Positions 17,234-26,902 are shown, numbered from the stretch's first letter. The stretch is 64,000 bases of DNA from JAYRSJ01 sp041920215 (GCA_041920215.1 JAYRSJ010000003.1:1-64000); one strand, 5' to 3'. Numbers and translations: made by a program. Notes: generated by a model from the sequence alone, not told the origin.

Positions 17234-18228
17234 TCGTCCACCAGCAGCACCGCCGAGCCGGTGATCAGCCGGGCCTCCAGATCGCGGTGGGCCTGCACCA
17301 CATCGGCCAGCGCATAGCGGCGTTGCACCTGGATCCTGATCTCGCCCGACAGCACCCGTTCGAACAGATCGTCGGCCATGGCCTGGCAGTTCTCGCGCGT
17401 GGCCAGGTGGGTGAACAGCGTCGGCCGGGTCACATAGAGCGAGCCCTTGGCCGCCAGCGTGCCCAGCGGCACCGGCGGCGCGAAGCCCGAGGCATTGCCG
17501 AAGCTGACCAGCAGGCCGAAGGGGGCCAGGCTGTCCAGCGAGCCCTCGAAGGTATCCAGGCCCACCGAGTCGTAGACCACCTTGACCCCGGCCCCGCCGG
17601 TGATCTCGCGCACCTTGGGCGCGAAGGCCTCGCGCCGGTAGTTGATCGCATGGGTGGCGCCGGCCTGCAGGGCCAGCTGGCATTTCTCGTCTGAGCCGGC
17701 GGTGGCGATCAGGCGCAGACCCAGGGCACGGGCCCATTGGCAGGCGATCAGGCCCACGCCACCGGCGGCGGCATGGAAGAGCACGAAATCGCCGGGCTGC
17801 AGCCCGCCCTGGGGCAGTGTGCGGCGCAGCAGGTATTGCACGGTCAGGCCCTTGAGCATCATGCCGGCCGCCGCCACCGTGTCTATGCCATCCGGCAATC
17901 GCACGACGCAGCGTGCCGGCATCACCCGGGCCGTGCAGTAGGCGCCCGGCGGCTGGCTGGCATAGGCGGCACGGTCGCCCACCTGCAGATGGCTGACGCC
18001 CTCGCCCACGGCCTCGATGATGCCGGCCCCCTCCATGCCCAGGCCGGCCGGCAGCGGCAGCGGGTAGGCGCCGCTGCGGTGGTAGACGTCGATGTAGTTG
18101 AGACCGCAGGCCTGATGCCGTATCAGCACCTCGCCGGGGCCTGGCGCGGTCAGCTCGACCTCCTGCATCTGCATCATCTCGGGGCCGCCCGGCTGGGCGA
18201 TGCGTATGGCTTTCTCGCGACGGTTCAT
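17230..18228 (-). CDS. NADPH:quinone oxidoreductase-like (zeta-crystallin/QOR type) MDR enzyme
   Basis: 332 residues. It is a zinc-free medium-chain reductase: a GroES-like N-terminal domain with GLNYIDVYHRSGAYPLPLPAGLG, then a Rossmann domain with AAAGGVGL. It should reduce quinones or related electrophiles with NADPH. The family's structural-zinc cysteines are absent, as expected for QOR. The start at 18228 has an AGGAGG ribosome binding site. It diverges from an EamA transporter gene across 110 bases. Confidence 0.88.
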   Translation of the reverse strand: MNRREKAIRIAQPGGPEMMQMQEVELTAPGPGEVLIRHQACGLNYIDVYHRSGAYPLPLPAGLGMEGAGIIEAVGEGVSHLQVGDRAAYASQPPGAYCTARVMPARCVVRLPDGIDTVAAAGMMLKGLTVQYLLRRTLPQGGLQPGDFVLFHAAAGGVGLIACQWARALGLRLIATAGSDEKCQLALQAGATHAINYRREAFAPKVREITGGAGVKVVYDSVGLDTFEGSLDSLAPFGLLVSFGNASGFAPPVPLGTLAAKGSLYVTRPTLFTHLATRENCQAMADDLFERVLSGEIRIQVQRRYALADVVQAHRDLEARLITGSAVLLVDD

Positions 18229-18338
18229 GCTGCCTCCCTCCTGCGCTGCTGCTTCAAGTCCGCTATCGTGCCAGCCTTTGCGATCGCGCGCTGGCCCCGA
18301 GCCGGCGCCGCCCTGCCCCCCGTGCTCCCGAGAGTGCC

Positions 18339-19244
18339 ATGCTGAGCCCCCGTCTTGCCGTGCTGCTGACCCTGCCCCCGCTGCTGTGGGCCGGCAATGC
18401 GGTGGTGGGCCGACTGATGGCCGGCAGCGTGCCGCCGCTGCTGCTCAATGCGATGCGCTGGACCCTGGCCTTCGCGCTGCTGCTGCCGCTGGCCCGGCGC
18501 CTGTTCAGCGACCTGGGCGCGCTGCGCCAGCGCTGGCCCTATTTCGCCCTCACCGGGCTGCTGGGCATGGGCTGCTACAACGCGCTGCAGTACCAGGCCC
18601 TGAGGAGCTCCAGCGCGCTCAATGTCACGCTGATCGCGGCCAGCCTGCCGGTCTGGATGCTGGCGGTGGGCGCCCTGGTCTACCGGGTGCATCCGACCCG
18701 GCGCCAGCTGCTGGGCGCGCTGCTCTCGCTCTTGGGCGTGGCCTGCGTGATCGCGCGCGGCGACCCGGCCCTCTTGGCCCAGGTGCAGTTCGTGCCGGGC
18801 GATCTGCTGATGCTGCTGGCCATCTTCAGCTGGGCCCTGTACAGCTGGCTGCTGGCCCGGCCGCCGGCCCATATGCAGGGCAGCGCCCGGCCCCATTGGG
18901 ACTGGGCCGAGATGCTGATGGCCCAGCTGCTGTTCGGCCTGGTCTTCGCCGGCGGCATGGCCGGCGTCGAGCAGGTCTACACCACCCAGCCCCTGGTCTG
19001 GGGGCCAGGTCTTGTGCTGACCCTGCTCTATGTGGCGATCGGCCCCTCGCTGATCGCCTACCGCTGCTGGGGCCTGGGCGTGGCGCAGGCCGGCCCCTCG
19101 GTGGCCGCCTTCTTCGGCAATCTGACGCCGGTGTTCGCCGCGCTGATGAGCACCGCCTTGCTGGGCGAGTGGCCGCAGTGGTATCACGGCCTGGCCTTTG
19201 TGCTGATCGCCGCAGGCATCGCGGTCTCGGTCAGGCGCGGCTAG
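18339..19244 (+). CDS. EamA/DMT-family transporter
   Basis: 301 residues with about ten hydrophobic helices arranged as two EamA repeats (LPPLLWAGNAVVGRL near the N-terminus; a second repeat from about residue 155). Members export amino acids, metabolites or drugs; the substrate cannot be predicted. It is transcribed alone and converges with the GGDEF gene 16 bases downstream. Confidence 0.85.
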   Translation: MLSPRLAVLLTLPPLLWAGNAVVGRLMAGSVPPLLLNAMRWTLAFALLLPLARRLFSDLGALRQRWPYFALTGLLGMGCYNALQYQALRSSSALNVTLIAASLPVWMLAVGALVYRVHPTRRQLLGALLSLLGVACVIARGDPALLAQVQFVPGDLLMLLAIFSWALYSWLLARPPAHMQGSARPHWDWAEMLMAQLLFGLVFAGGMAGVEQVYTTQPLVWGPGLVLTLLYVAIGPSLIAYRCWGLGVAQAGPSVAAFFGNLTPVFAALMSTALLGEWPQWYHGLAFVLIAAGIAVSVRRG

Positions 19245-19259
19245 CGGCGCTCAGGCCAG

Positions 19260-20654
19260 TCAGGAATCGTCGGGCAGCTCAGCCACCCGGTAGTGGTTGC
19301 CGCCGGCCCGCTTGGCCGCATACATGGCTGCATCGGCGAGACGCAGCAGCTGGCCCGGCTCGTCGCCATGCTCGGGATGGTGGGCAATGCCGACACTGGG
19401 GCTGATGCTGAGTCGCAGCGCACCCAGCTCGAAAGGCAGGCCCAGGGCCTGGCGTATCTTCTCGGCCAGACGCACCACCTGGTCCAGCGTCTCGACCGCA
19501 TGCAGCAGCACGACGAACTCGTCGCCGCCCAGGCGGCCGACCGTATCGGATTCGCGCACGCAGTCACGCAGCCGCGCCGCCACCGCCTGCAGCAGCTGGT
19601 CGCCACAGGCATGGCCCCAGCTGTCGTTGACCTGCTTGAAGCGGTCCAGGTCCAGGTACAGCAGGGCGATCCGGCCGCCATCGCGGCGCGCCCGCGCCAG
19701 CGCGGTGTCCAGCCGGTCCTGGAACAAGGCCCGGTTGGGCAGGCCGGTCAGCGTGTCATGCCGCGCGATGTGCTGCAGCCACGATTCCATCTGCTTGCGC
19801 AGGATCACCGCGGCGATCTGGGTCGACACATACTGCAGCAGCTCGACGTCGGCAGCGCTGTAGCCGGCGCCCGCCTCGCCGTACTGCTTGACCAGCAGAG
19901 CCCCGATCACGCCCTGCGGGCTGATCAGCGGCAGGCCCAGCACCCGCAGCGCTGCGCCGCCACCGCCCACATCGGCCTGCGGCCGGCCGCCAGCTTGCCG
20001 GTCCTGGCTGAGCAGCACCGGGCTGGCGCTGCGTATCACCTCGGCGCTGAGCAGCTCGCGCTGCAGCGTGCCGGGCGGCGGCGCCGTCAGCCCGGCTTCA
20101 TCGACGAAATAGGGAAAGCTCAGCGTGTCGCTGCCGCGGTCGTAGAGCGCCACCGCCAGGCTGCCGGCCGGCAGCAGGCCGGCGATGATCTGGTGGATGC
20201 GCTCGTACAGCAGGCCCAGATCGGCACTGGCAAAGGCCGCTTCCGAGATCGCGTAGACAGCGGCCTGCTTGCACTCGGCCCGCTTGCGCTCGCTGATGTC
20301 GCGCGCCACCGCCACCCGCACCTGATCGGCCTCGGACCAGCGCGCCGACCACAGGATGTGGACCACCCGGCCGTCCTTGCGCAGATAGCGGTTCTCGATC
20401 AGCGGCTTGGGCTCACCCGCCATCAGCTCGTCGACGATGGCCAGCGTGCGGGCGCGGTCCTCGGGATGGACCAGCTCGATCATCGGCCGGCCCAGCACCT
20501 CGTCGGGCCGGTAGCCGAAGATGCGCTCGAAGGCGCCGCTGACGAAGAGGAAGCGGCCCTGCGCATCGACCACGCAGACGGCATCCAGCAGCAGGTCCAT
20601 CCACGGGGCGGGCAGGCCGGCTGGCAGTGCGGTGGGTGGCGGGGAGCTGCTCAT
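19260..20654 (-). CDS. Diguanylate cyclase with PAS and GAF domains
   Basis: 464 residues, soluble. A PAS domain (about 15-125) leads into a GAF-like domain (about 130-285) and a GGDEF domain (about 295-460). The active site GGDEF (376-380) is intact and an RxxD inhibitory site (RESD, 367-370) lies five residues upstream, so the enzyme should make cyclic di-GMP and be product-inhibited. The start is placed at 20654 (MSSSPPP) rather than an upstream in-frame codon that lies inside the preceding gene. It follows the penicillin-acylase gene by 13 bases and is probably co-transcribed with it. Confidence 0.86.
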   Translation of the reverse strand: MSSSPPPTALPAGLPAPWMDLLLDAVCVVDAQGRFLFVSGAFERIFGYRPDEVLGRPMIELVHPEDRARTLAIVDELMAGEPKPLIENRYLRKDGRVVHILWSARWSEADQVRVAVARDISERKRAECKQAAVYAISEAAFASADLGLLYERIHQIIAGLLPAGSLAVALYDRGSDTLSFPYFVDEAGLTAPPPGTLQRELLSAEVIRSASPVLLSQDRQAGGRPQADVGGGGAALRVLGLPLISPQGVIGALLVKQYGEAGAGYSAADVELLQYVSTQIAAVILRKQMESWLQHIARHDTLTGLPNRALFQDRLDTALARARRDGGRIALLYLDLDRFKQVNDSWGHACGDQLLQAVAARLRDCVRESDTVGRLGGDEFVVLLHAVETLDQVVRLAEKIRQALGLPFELGALRLSISPSVGIAHHPEHGDEPGQLLRLADAAMYAAKRAGGNHYRVAELPDDS

Positions 20655-20667
20655 CGGTCGGGGGGGC

Positions 20668-23070
20668 TCAGGGCCGCAGCTCCAGCCGGCGCTGCGGCGC
20701 ACCGGGCAGGAAGGACAAGGCCTGACCCTCCAGCCAGGCCGGGTGGTCGGCGCGGTAATAGGGCGACAGCGGATGGCCGCTCTGCCCGCCCGGCAGGCTC
20801 AGGATGCCCTGGGCCTCGCGGCCCGGTGCCACCACCATGCGCTGCGACTGGCCGTGCACATTGAGCTGCACCCGCGGCATATGGCGGTCACCGGCCAGCG
20901 GCGTGTCCGGCATGTCCAGCCAGCGGCCCAGCAGCGGCGGCAGGGCCTGGCTCAGCGGATGCTTGATCGCGGCGCGGTTGTGCTCGCCCCAGCTCAGCGC
21001 GGCCAGGCCGGCGCCCGGCGCAACGCTCTTGAGCAGCGCGCTGCGGCTGTCCAGCAGGGCCTGCTGCAGCAGGCCGGTCCAGTCGCTGGCGCCGGCCGGC
21101 AGGGTATCGGGCCGGCGCGCCTGCAGCAGGGCCCAGGCCGGCGTTTCGGTGGCCAGCTTCAGATCAGCGAGCTTGAGCTGCCGCGCCTCCAGCCGCGCCG
21201 CCAGCGGCGCGAACAGCCGCTCCAGCACCTGCTCGCGCCAGGCGCGCAGCAGCCGGTAGCCCACCGCATCGGGCCGCGCCGCCTCGGCGCTGGACTCGAT
21301 GGCGGCGCGGTAATCGGCCAGGCCATGCTGCTGCACAAAGGCCGGCGTCAGCACCTCGTCCAGCAGCAGGCGGCGCCAGCGCTGCAGGAACAGCGCGCGA
21401 TGGTCCAGCTGGATGGCATGCAGATCGGCCTCGGCCAGCTGCGGCCGGGCACGCAGGCCATCGCGGATCTGCTGGCCGCGGGCACCGACGTCATAGCCGC
21501 CATCGCCGATCAGGGCCAGGGCCTGACCGCCCACGCTGCGGGCATTGGCGGTCCAGAGCCGGCCGTCGGCCGGATCCAGCAGGCGCGGCCAGGCCGGGTC
21601 GTCGGCGGCCAGCCAGCCGCGCCAGCCCTGGCTGCCGTCGCTCCAGTCCTGCGGCAGGTCCAGGCTGGCGAGCTGGCGGCGCGGTATCGCCCCGGCCACC
21701 GTCCAGCCTATATGCCCCTGCGCGTCGCCCACCACCAGGTTCTGTGCCGGCATGCCCACGCCGGGCGCCAGTGCCAGCGCCTGCGCGGTGCTGGCGGCCG
21801 TCTCCAGGCCCAGCAGGCGCAGGTTCAAGCCCTCGGGCGCATGTGCCACCCAGCGCAGCGCATAGCGCTCGAAAGGCGCCTCCATCAACGGGCCCCAGAT
21901 CGTCTCGCGCACCTCGTGCTCCACGGCATCGCCACCCGCCACCTCGATGCGCTCGATATGGCGCTGCAGCGGCAGCTCGCCCTGCGGGCTGAGGTAATGG
22001 CTGCCGGCGGCATTGAGCCTGAGCTTGACCACATCGGCCCAGTCGGCCGTGGTGTTGGTGAAGCCCCAGGCGATGCGACCATTGCTGCCGGCCACCACCG
22101 CTGGCGTGCCCGGCAGGCTGACCCCTGCGACCTGGTGGACCTGGCCCTGCGCATCGGTCCAGCGCAACTGGGCCTTGAACCAGATCGCCGGCACCCGCAG
22201 GCCCAGATGCATATCGTCGGCCACGATGGCCGCGCCATGCGGGCTCAACGCGCCGCTGACGGCGAAGTTGTTGCTGCCGCGGTCGCGGTGGCTTTCCGCG
22301 TCGACACCCACCGCGCCAAGGCAGCGGCCGGCGCAGGCGCTGCGGTCGAGCGCGGCGCTGCCGCGCAGCGGCTCGGGCCAGGGCTGCGGCGGCAGGGGCA
22401 GCGCCTGCATTTCGCTGCCATCCAGCGCGGCCTGCCAATCGGCACTGTGCTGGCGGAAGAAGCGGTACCAGTCCGGCCCCACCGTCTCCAGCAGAACCTC
22501 CATCGCCAGATCGTCCTTGCCCTGGCGACCCTGCAGGTCCAGGTACATGCTCAGGATCACCAGCAACGAGTCGCTGGCCTGCCAGGGCCGGGGGGGCTGG
22601 CGCAGCAGCAGGTATTCGAAGGGTCGCAGCGCGAGGCCCTGCAGCCCGGCATTGGCGCCGGCGGCATAGGCCTGCAGCAGCTCGCGCTCGGCCGCCGGCA
22701 GCGCGGCCAGCGCGCTCTCGGCGCGGTGGCGGAAACGGTGCAGGCGGCGGGCCTTGTCCAGCGGCAGGGCCTTGGCGCCGACCAGGGCGGCCAGCTCGCC
22801 GGCCGCATTGCGGCGCAGCAGGTCCATCTGGAAGAAGCGCTCCTGCGCATGGCTGAAGCCCAGCGCGCGGGCGGCATCGAGGCGGTTGGCGGCGCTGAGG
22901 CTCAGATAGCCTCGCTCATCGCGGCTCAGCTGCACCGGGGCCGCCAGCCCAGGCAGCAAGACCTGACCCTCGTAGACCGGCAGGCTAGCGCGCAGCGCGC
23001 CCCAGATCAGGCCGGCCGCCAGCAGGGCCAGCAGCAGCAGGGTCAGAAGGAGGCGGCGCAGCCATTTCAT
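20668..23070 (-). CDS. Penicillin acylase-family Ntn hydrolase
   Basis: 800 residues. An N-terminal hydrophobic segment (about 5-28) exports or anchors the protein. The family is made as one chain and self-cleaved into two subunits; the new beta-subunit N-terminus is a catalytic Ser. The motif HRDRGSNNFAVSG places cleavage at Gly265-Ser266. The alpha part contains the conserved GFSHAQERFFQMDL block. Substrates in the family include beta-lactam side chains and acyl-homoserine lactones; which applies here is not determinable. It lies downstream of an SDR gene (58-base gap) and upstream of a diguanylate cyclase. Confidence 0.87.
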   Translation of the reverse strand: MKWLRRLLLTLLLLALLAAGLIWGALRASLPVYEGQVLLPGLAAPVQLSRDERGYLSLSAANRLDAARALGFSHAQERFFQMDLLRRNAAGELAALVGAKALPLDKARRLHRFRHRAESALAALPAAERELLQAYAAGANAGLQGLALRPFEYLLLRQPPRPWQASDSLLVILSMYLDLQGRQGKDDLAMEVLLETVGPDWYRFFRQHSADWQAALDGSEMQALPLPPQPWPEPLRGSAALDRSACAGRCLGAVGVDAESHRDRGSNNFAVSGALSPHGAAIVADDMHLGLRVPAIWFKAQLRWTDAQGQVHQVAGVSLPGTPAVVAGSNGRIAWGFTNTTADWADVVKLRLNAAGSHYLSPQGELPLQRHIERIEVAGGDAVEHEVRETIWGPLMEAPFERYALRWVAHAPEGLNLRLLGLETAASTAQALALAPGVGMPAQNLVVGDAQGHIGWTVAGAIPRRQLASLDLPQDWSDGSQGWRGWLAADDPAWPRLLDPADGRLWTANARSVGGQALALIGDGGYDVGARGQQIRDGLRARPQLAEADLHAIQLDHRALFLQRWRRLLLDEVLTPAFVQQHGLADYRAAIESSAEAARPDAVGYRLLRAWREQVLERLFAPLAARLEARQLKLADLKLATETPAWALLQARRPDTLPAGASDWTGLLQQALLDSRSALLKSVAPGAGLAALSWGEHNRAAIKHPLSQALPPLLGRWLDMPDTPLAGDRHMPRVQLNVHGQSQRMVVAPGREAQGILSLPGGQSGHPLSPYYRADHPAWLEGQALSFLPGAPQRRLELRP

Positions 23071-23128
23071 GGGCGGGGTCCGGTTGCAGGGCTGCGCCCA
23101 TTGTCGGCGCCCGACCGGCCGGCCCGCC

Positions 23129-23917
23129 TCAGAAGGTTCCCGGGTAGGCGCCGCCGTCCAGCAGGATGTTCTGGCCGGTCAGATAGCCGGCCTGGGCGCT
23201 GCACAGCATCGCGCAGATCGCGCCGAACTCGGCCGCGCTGCCGAAGCGCTGGGCCGGTATGCCGGCGCGGCGCCTGGCCGCCAGCTCCTCGGCGCTGTTC
23301 CCGCTTTTGGCCGCGCCGGCGGCCAGGGTCTTTTGCAGGCGCTCGGTATCGAAGGCGCCGGGCAGCAGATTGTTGATCGTCACATTGCGGCCGGCGATGC
23401 GGCTCTGGCGGGCGATGCCGGCGACAAAACCGGTCAGGCCGGAGCGCGCGCCGTTGCTGAGGCCCAGCACATCGATCGGCGCCTTGACCGCACCCGAGGT
23501 GATGTTGACGATGCGGCCGAATCCGCGCTCGGCCATCGCATCGACGGTCGCCTTGATCAGCTCGATCGGGCTCAGCATATTGGCATCCAGCGCGGCGATC
23601 CACTGCTCGCGCTCCCAGTCACGGAAGTCGCCGGGCGGCGGCCCGCCGGCGTTGTTGACCAGGATGTCCACCTGCGGGCAGGCGGCCAGCGCCGCGGCGC
23701 GGCCGGCCGCGGTCGTGATGTCGCCGGCCACGGTGCGCACCTGCACCGCCGGGTTGAGCACGCGCAGCGCCGCGGCGGTGGCCTCCAGCGCATCGGCGCC
23801 CCGGGCGGTGATCACCACATGGACACCCTCGGCCACCAGGGCCTCGGCGCAACCGCGCCCCAGGCCCTTGCTGGCCGCGCATACCAGGGCCCAGCGGCCC
23901 GACAGTCCCAGATCCAT
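23129..23917 (-). CDS. SDR-family protein lacking the YxxxK catalytic motif
   Basis: 262 residues, classical SDR length. The cofactor-binding region is normal: AASKGLGRG (14-22), GDIT and NNAGG (89-92). The active-site Ser141 is present (NITSG), but the position where Tyr is expected (Ser+13) is Ser154 and the Lys position is Arg158, in LSNGARSG. The protein therefore may not use the standard proton relay. This GARSGLTG variant recurs in annotated SDR proteins, so it is more likely a subfamily trait than damage. It starts 30 bases after the EamA gene upstream; the ribosome binding site is AGAGGC. Confidence 0.82.
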   Translation of the reverse strand: MDLGLSGRWALVCAASKGLGRGCAEALVAEGVHVVITARGADALEATAAALRVLNPAVQVRTVAGDITTAAGRAAALAACPQVDILVNNAGGPPPGDFRDWEREQWIAALDANMLSPIELIKATVDAMAERGFGRIVNITSGAVKAPIDVLGLSNGARSGLTGFVAGIARQSRIAGRNVTINNLLPGAFDTERLQKTLAAGAAKSGNSAEELAARRRAGIPAQRFGSAAEFGAICAMLCSAQAGYLTGQNILLDGGAYPGTF

Positions 23918-23947
23918 TGCTTGCCTCTTTGCTTTCTTGCGCCGGCC

Positions 23948-24841
23948 TCAGCGCCAACGTGTCAACAGCCACACCCCCATCAGCACCAGCACCGTGCCGG
24001 CCGCCACCCAGGCGGTGAAGGGCTCATCCAGTATCAGCGCCCCCATCAGGATGGTGGACATGGGGCCGATCATGCCTGTCTGCGCCGCCAGCGTGGCGCC
24101 CAGGCGTTCGATGGCCAGCATCACCATCAGCACCGGCGCAAAGGTGCAGGCGGTGGCATTGAGCAAGGACAGCCACCAGACCGCCGGCACCAGCTCGGCC
24201 AGCAGGCCCGGGGGCCTCAGCAGCAGGAACTGCGCGATGCACAGGCCGCAGGCCACCGAACTGGCCAGCCCGGTCAGGCGCAGCGCGCCCAGGCGCTTGA
24301 CCTCCTCGCCGCTGAACAGCAGGTACAGGGCGTAGCTGAGCGCACTGCCGAACACCAGGGCTGCCCCCAAGCCGGCATGCTCGCCCTGCAGGCGCAACTC
24401 CTGGCCGAAGACCAGCAGCACGCCGCCATAGCTGATCGCCAGCGCCAGCAGTTGGCGGGCGCTGATGCGGCGCTTGAAGAACACCCAGCCCAGCAGCAGC
24501 ACCAGCGTGGGGTTCAGATAGAGGATCAGGCGCTCGAAGCTGGCCGAGATATAGGCCAGGCCGGCAAAGTCCAGAAAACTCGCCAGGTAGTAGCCGGAAA
24601 AACCCAGGCCCAGCACCGCGATCCAGTCCCGCCGCGTCAGCGCCGGCCGCCCCCGCCCGGCCCACCAGGACAGCAGCAGGAAGAGCGGCAGCGCCAGCAG
24701 CATGCGCAGCATCAGCAGGGTCACCGCATCGACCCCGTGACGGTAGGCCAGCTTGACGATGATGGCCTTGCCGGAGAAGGCGATCGCGCCCATCGCGGCC
24801 AGGGCCAGACCGGGCCAGAGGGGCTGGGGTTCGGAAGACAT
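23948..24841 (-). CDS. EamA/DMT-family transporter
   Basis: 297 residues, about ten membrane helices in two EamA repeats. The start at 24841 (MSSEPQPLWPGLAL) is preferred over upstream in-frame codons because the extension is not membrane-like and a TAGAAT box sits eight bases before this ATG. Substrate unknown. It is the first gene of a minus-strand run with the SDR, penicillin acylase and GGDEF genes. Confidence 0.83.
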   Translation of the reverse strand: MSSEPQPLWPGLALAAMGAIAFSGKAIIVKLAYRHGVDAVTLLMLRMLLALPLFLLLSWWAGRGRPALTRRDWIAVLGLGFSGYYLASFLDFAGLAYISASFERLILYLNPTLVLLLGWVFFKRRISARQLLALAISYGGVLLVFGQELRLQGEHAGLGAALVFGSALSYALYLLFSGEEVKRLGALRLTGLASSVACGLCIAQFLLLRPPGLLAELVPAVWWLSLLNATACTFAPVLMVMLAIERLGATLAAQTGMIGPMSTILMGALILDEPFTAWVAAGTVLVLMGVWLLTRWR

Positions 24842-24849
24842 CGGCGGCC

Positions 24850-24855
24850 ATTCTA
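24850..24855 (-). promoter_or_regulatory. Candidate -10 box for leaderless EamA gene
   Basis: On the minus strand TAGAAT ends eight bases before the ATG at 24841. No Shine-Dalgarno sequence is visible and the -35 region is not conserved. Confidence 0.35.
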
Positions 24856-24929
24856 GGAAGCGCAGGGTGCTGCCGCCCCTGGCCAGCCTTCGCCAGGGCG
24901 CTATGCAGACTTGCCTCGGGTGGCCCGGA

Positions 24930-26045
24930 TCAGCGCCAGAACTTGCCGTCCGCGCCGATGATGGACAGGTCCGCATAGTCCAGGCCGGTGTGATCGCTGG
25001 ACGAGTAGCTCAGTTCCAGCCCGCCCAGATCGTAGCGGCCCAGCGAGTCCAGTGCCCGCAACAGGCTGGCGCGGTTGACGTCCTTGCTGTCCTTGGCGGC
25101 CTTGCGCAGCCCGGCCACCAGCACCTTGGCGGCCGCGAAGCCCTCCAGATTGGCCGGTGTGGGCGCCGGCTTGCCAGCCGCCTTGGCCAGCTCATGGGCC
25201 TCGCGCACAAAGGGATTGTTCAGCGAACGCTCCGAGGGGAAGACCTGGCTGACGATGACGCCGCGCGACTGGTTCTCCAGCCGCTTGATGAAGCCCGAGG
25301 AGGCATTGTTGGACAGAGTCACCAGCTGGGCATTGGAGCCGGCGGCACGCAGCTTCTTCAAACCCTCGACCACCACATCGGCCGAGGCGATGAAGACCAG
25401 GGCCTGGATCTCGGCCTTGACCAGCTGGGCGACCAGCGGATCCAGATCGGGCTTGTCGCGCGGGAACTTCAGATGCAGCGTCGGCTGGGATTTGGCCGCC
25501 GCCAGCCCCTTCAGCGCACCGATCACAGCGTCATCGCCAAAGCTGTCGTTGACCTGGAGCAGCGCGATGCGGCTGACGCCCATGCCCATCACATGCTGGA
25601 TCGCGCGCTCGGCTTCGCGCTGGTAGGTGGCGCGCACATTGAACACGAAGGGGTTGACCGGCTGATGCAGCAGCATCGCGCCGGTGGAAGGCGCCACCAG
25701 CGCGAGCCTGTGCTGGGCCAGCAGCGGCAGCACGGCCTGGCTGTGCGGGGTGCCGCGGGTCAGGAACAGGGCCTGCACCCCCTGCTTGATCAGCTGCTCG
25801 GCATTGGTGGCCGCCAGCTTGGGGTCGAACTGGTCGTCCAGCGAGATCAGCTCGATCTTCTGGCCCTGTACCCCGCCCTCGGCATTGATCGCGTCGAAAT
25901 AGAGCTTGGCCCCGTCGGTGATCTCCTTGACCCCGGCCGCAACCGGGCCGCTGAAACCCGCCGTCTGGCCGATCTTGATCTGGGCCCAGGCCGGCACGGC
26001 CAGCAAGGCCAGGGCGGGCAGCACCGCCAGCAGCAAACGCTTCAT
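24930..26045 (-). CDS. Branched-chain amino acid-type ABC substrate-binding protein
   Basis: 371 residues. A clear signal peptide ends PAWA before QIKIGQTAGFSGP, the usual opening of periplasmic binding fold type I proteins (LivJ-like). These deliver amino acids, amides or aromatic acids to an ABC importer. No permease or ATPase gene is adjacent, so it is an orphan receptor or works with a distant transporter; orphan copies are common in Burkholderiales. An AAGGAG-like ribosome binding site precedes the start. Confidence 0.88.
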   Translation of the reverse strand: MKRLLLAVLPALALLAVPAWAQIKIGQTAGFSGPVAAGVKEITDGAKLYFDAINAEGGVQGQKIELISLDDQFDPKLAATNAEQLIKQGVQALFLTRGTPHSQAVLPLLAQHRLALVAPSTGAMLLHQPVNPFVFNVRATYQREAERAIQHVMGMGVSRIALLQVNDSFGDDAVIGALKGLAAAKSQPTLHLKFPRDKPDLDPLVAQLVKAEIQALVFIASADVVVEGLKKLRAAGSNAQLVTLSNNASSGFIKRLENQSRGVIVSQVFPSERSLNNPFVREAHELAKAAGKPAPTPANLEGFAAAKVLVAGLRKAAKDSKDVNRASLLRALDSLGRYDLGGLELSYSSSDHTGLDYADLSIIGADGKFWR

Positions 26046-26186
26046 GTCTCGCTCCTTCTTCCTTGATTCCGGCCGTGGGGCCGGCCGTGCGGCATTGTGG
26101 CCAGCCCCGCGCCACTGCCGCTACGCATTTGTGCGGTATTGCAGCCGCCGGCGGTAAGCGTTTGTGTTTACCCGCCCGCCCTCGGC

Positions 26187-26822
26187 TCAGGCGCCGGCCG
26201 GCCAGTGTCGGGCCAGCACCGCAGCGATCTCGGGCCGCGCCTCCAGGCGCTGCAGCAGTGCGGCGAAGGCCGGCCGGGCCTGCGCCAGATGGGCGCGGGC
26301 GCCGCACCAGCGCGAAACCACCAGGGCCATGAAGTCCAGCGCCCCGGGCTCGGCACCGCCCAGCCAGGGGCTGGGTGCGGCCAGATCGGCGAACTGCTCC
26401 CAGAGCTGATGCAGGCGCAGGCGGGCGCCGGCCTGCACCGCAGCGCGCGCCGCGGGGCTGTCGGGCGCCAGCACCCGCTGCGGATAGTCGATCAGGCCGA
26501 TTGCGCCATAGCAGTTGGCCGCGATGAAGACCAGGCCGCGCAGCTGCGCCGCACGCGCCAGCGGTTCCTGCGGCAGCAGCCGCGCCTCGGGATGGCCCAG
26601 GCCCAGATGGATCAGGATGGCCGCGCTCTCGCTGATGACCCCACCCTCGGGCAACTGCAGCGTCGGAATCTGCAGCAAGGGATTCAGCGCGCGCAGCGCC
26701 TCCTGCGCAGAGTCAGGTTCCCAGGACGAGGCACGCACCAGCCGCCAGGGCTGGCCGATGCGCTCCAGCGCCAGCTCCACCATGGCCGAACCCGAGCCCG
26801 GGCTGCCGTAAAGCGTGTACAT
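26187..26822 (-). CDS. Glutathione S-transferase family protein
   Basis: 211 residues. An N-terminal thioredoxin-like domain begins MYTLYGSPGSGSAMVELAL and includes ISESAAILIHL, the conserved glutathione-binding Glu-Ser; an all-helical C-terminal domain follows. The start at 26822 has a GGAG element nearby; an upstream in-frame codon would add ten residues unlike the family. Substrate unknown. It is followed by 141 bases without a gene before the solute-binding protein. Confidence 0.85.
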   Translation of the reverse strand: MYTLYGSPGSGSAMVELALERIGQPWRLVRASSWEPDSAQEALRALNPLLQIPTLQLPEGGVISESAAILIHLGLGHPEARLLPQEPLARAAQLRGLVFIAANCYGAIGLIDYPQRVLAPDSPAARAAVQAGARLRLHQLWEQFADLAAPSPWLGGAEPGALDFMALVVSRWCGARAHLAQARPAFAALLQRLEARPEIAAVLARHWPAGA

Positions 26823-26902
26823 GGACCAAGCTCCGTGCAGCAAAGCCCCCAATTTAGCCGGACTTGCGCGGCGTGACCGGGCTCAGAGGTCCGGCCCCCC
26901 GC

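Noticed and set aside
26153..26172. GGTAA...TTACC hairpin between the GST and solute-binding protein genes
   Set aside because: Only five pairs with a ten-base loop and no U tract on the minus strand.
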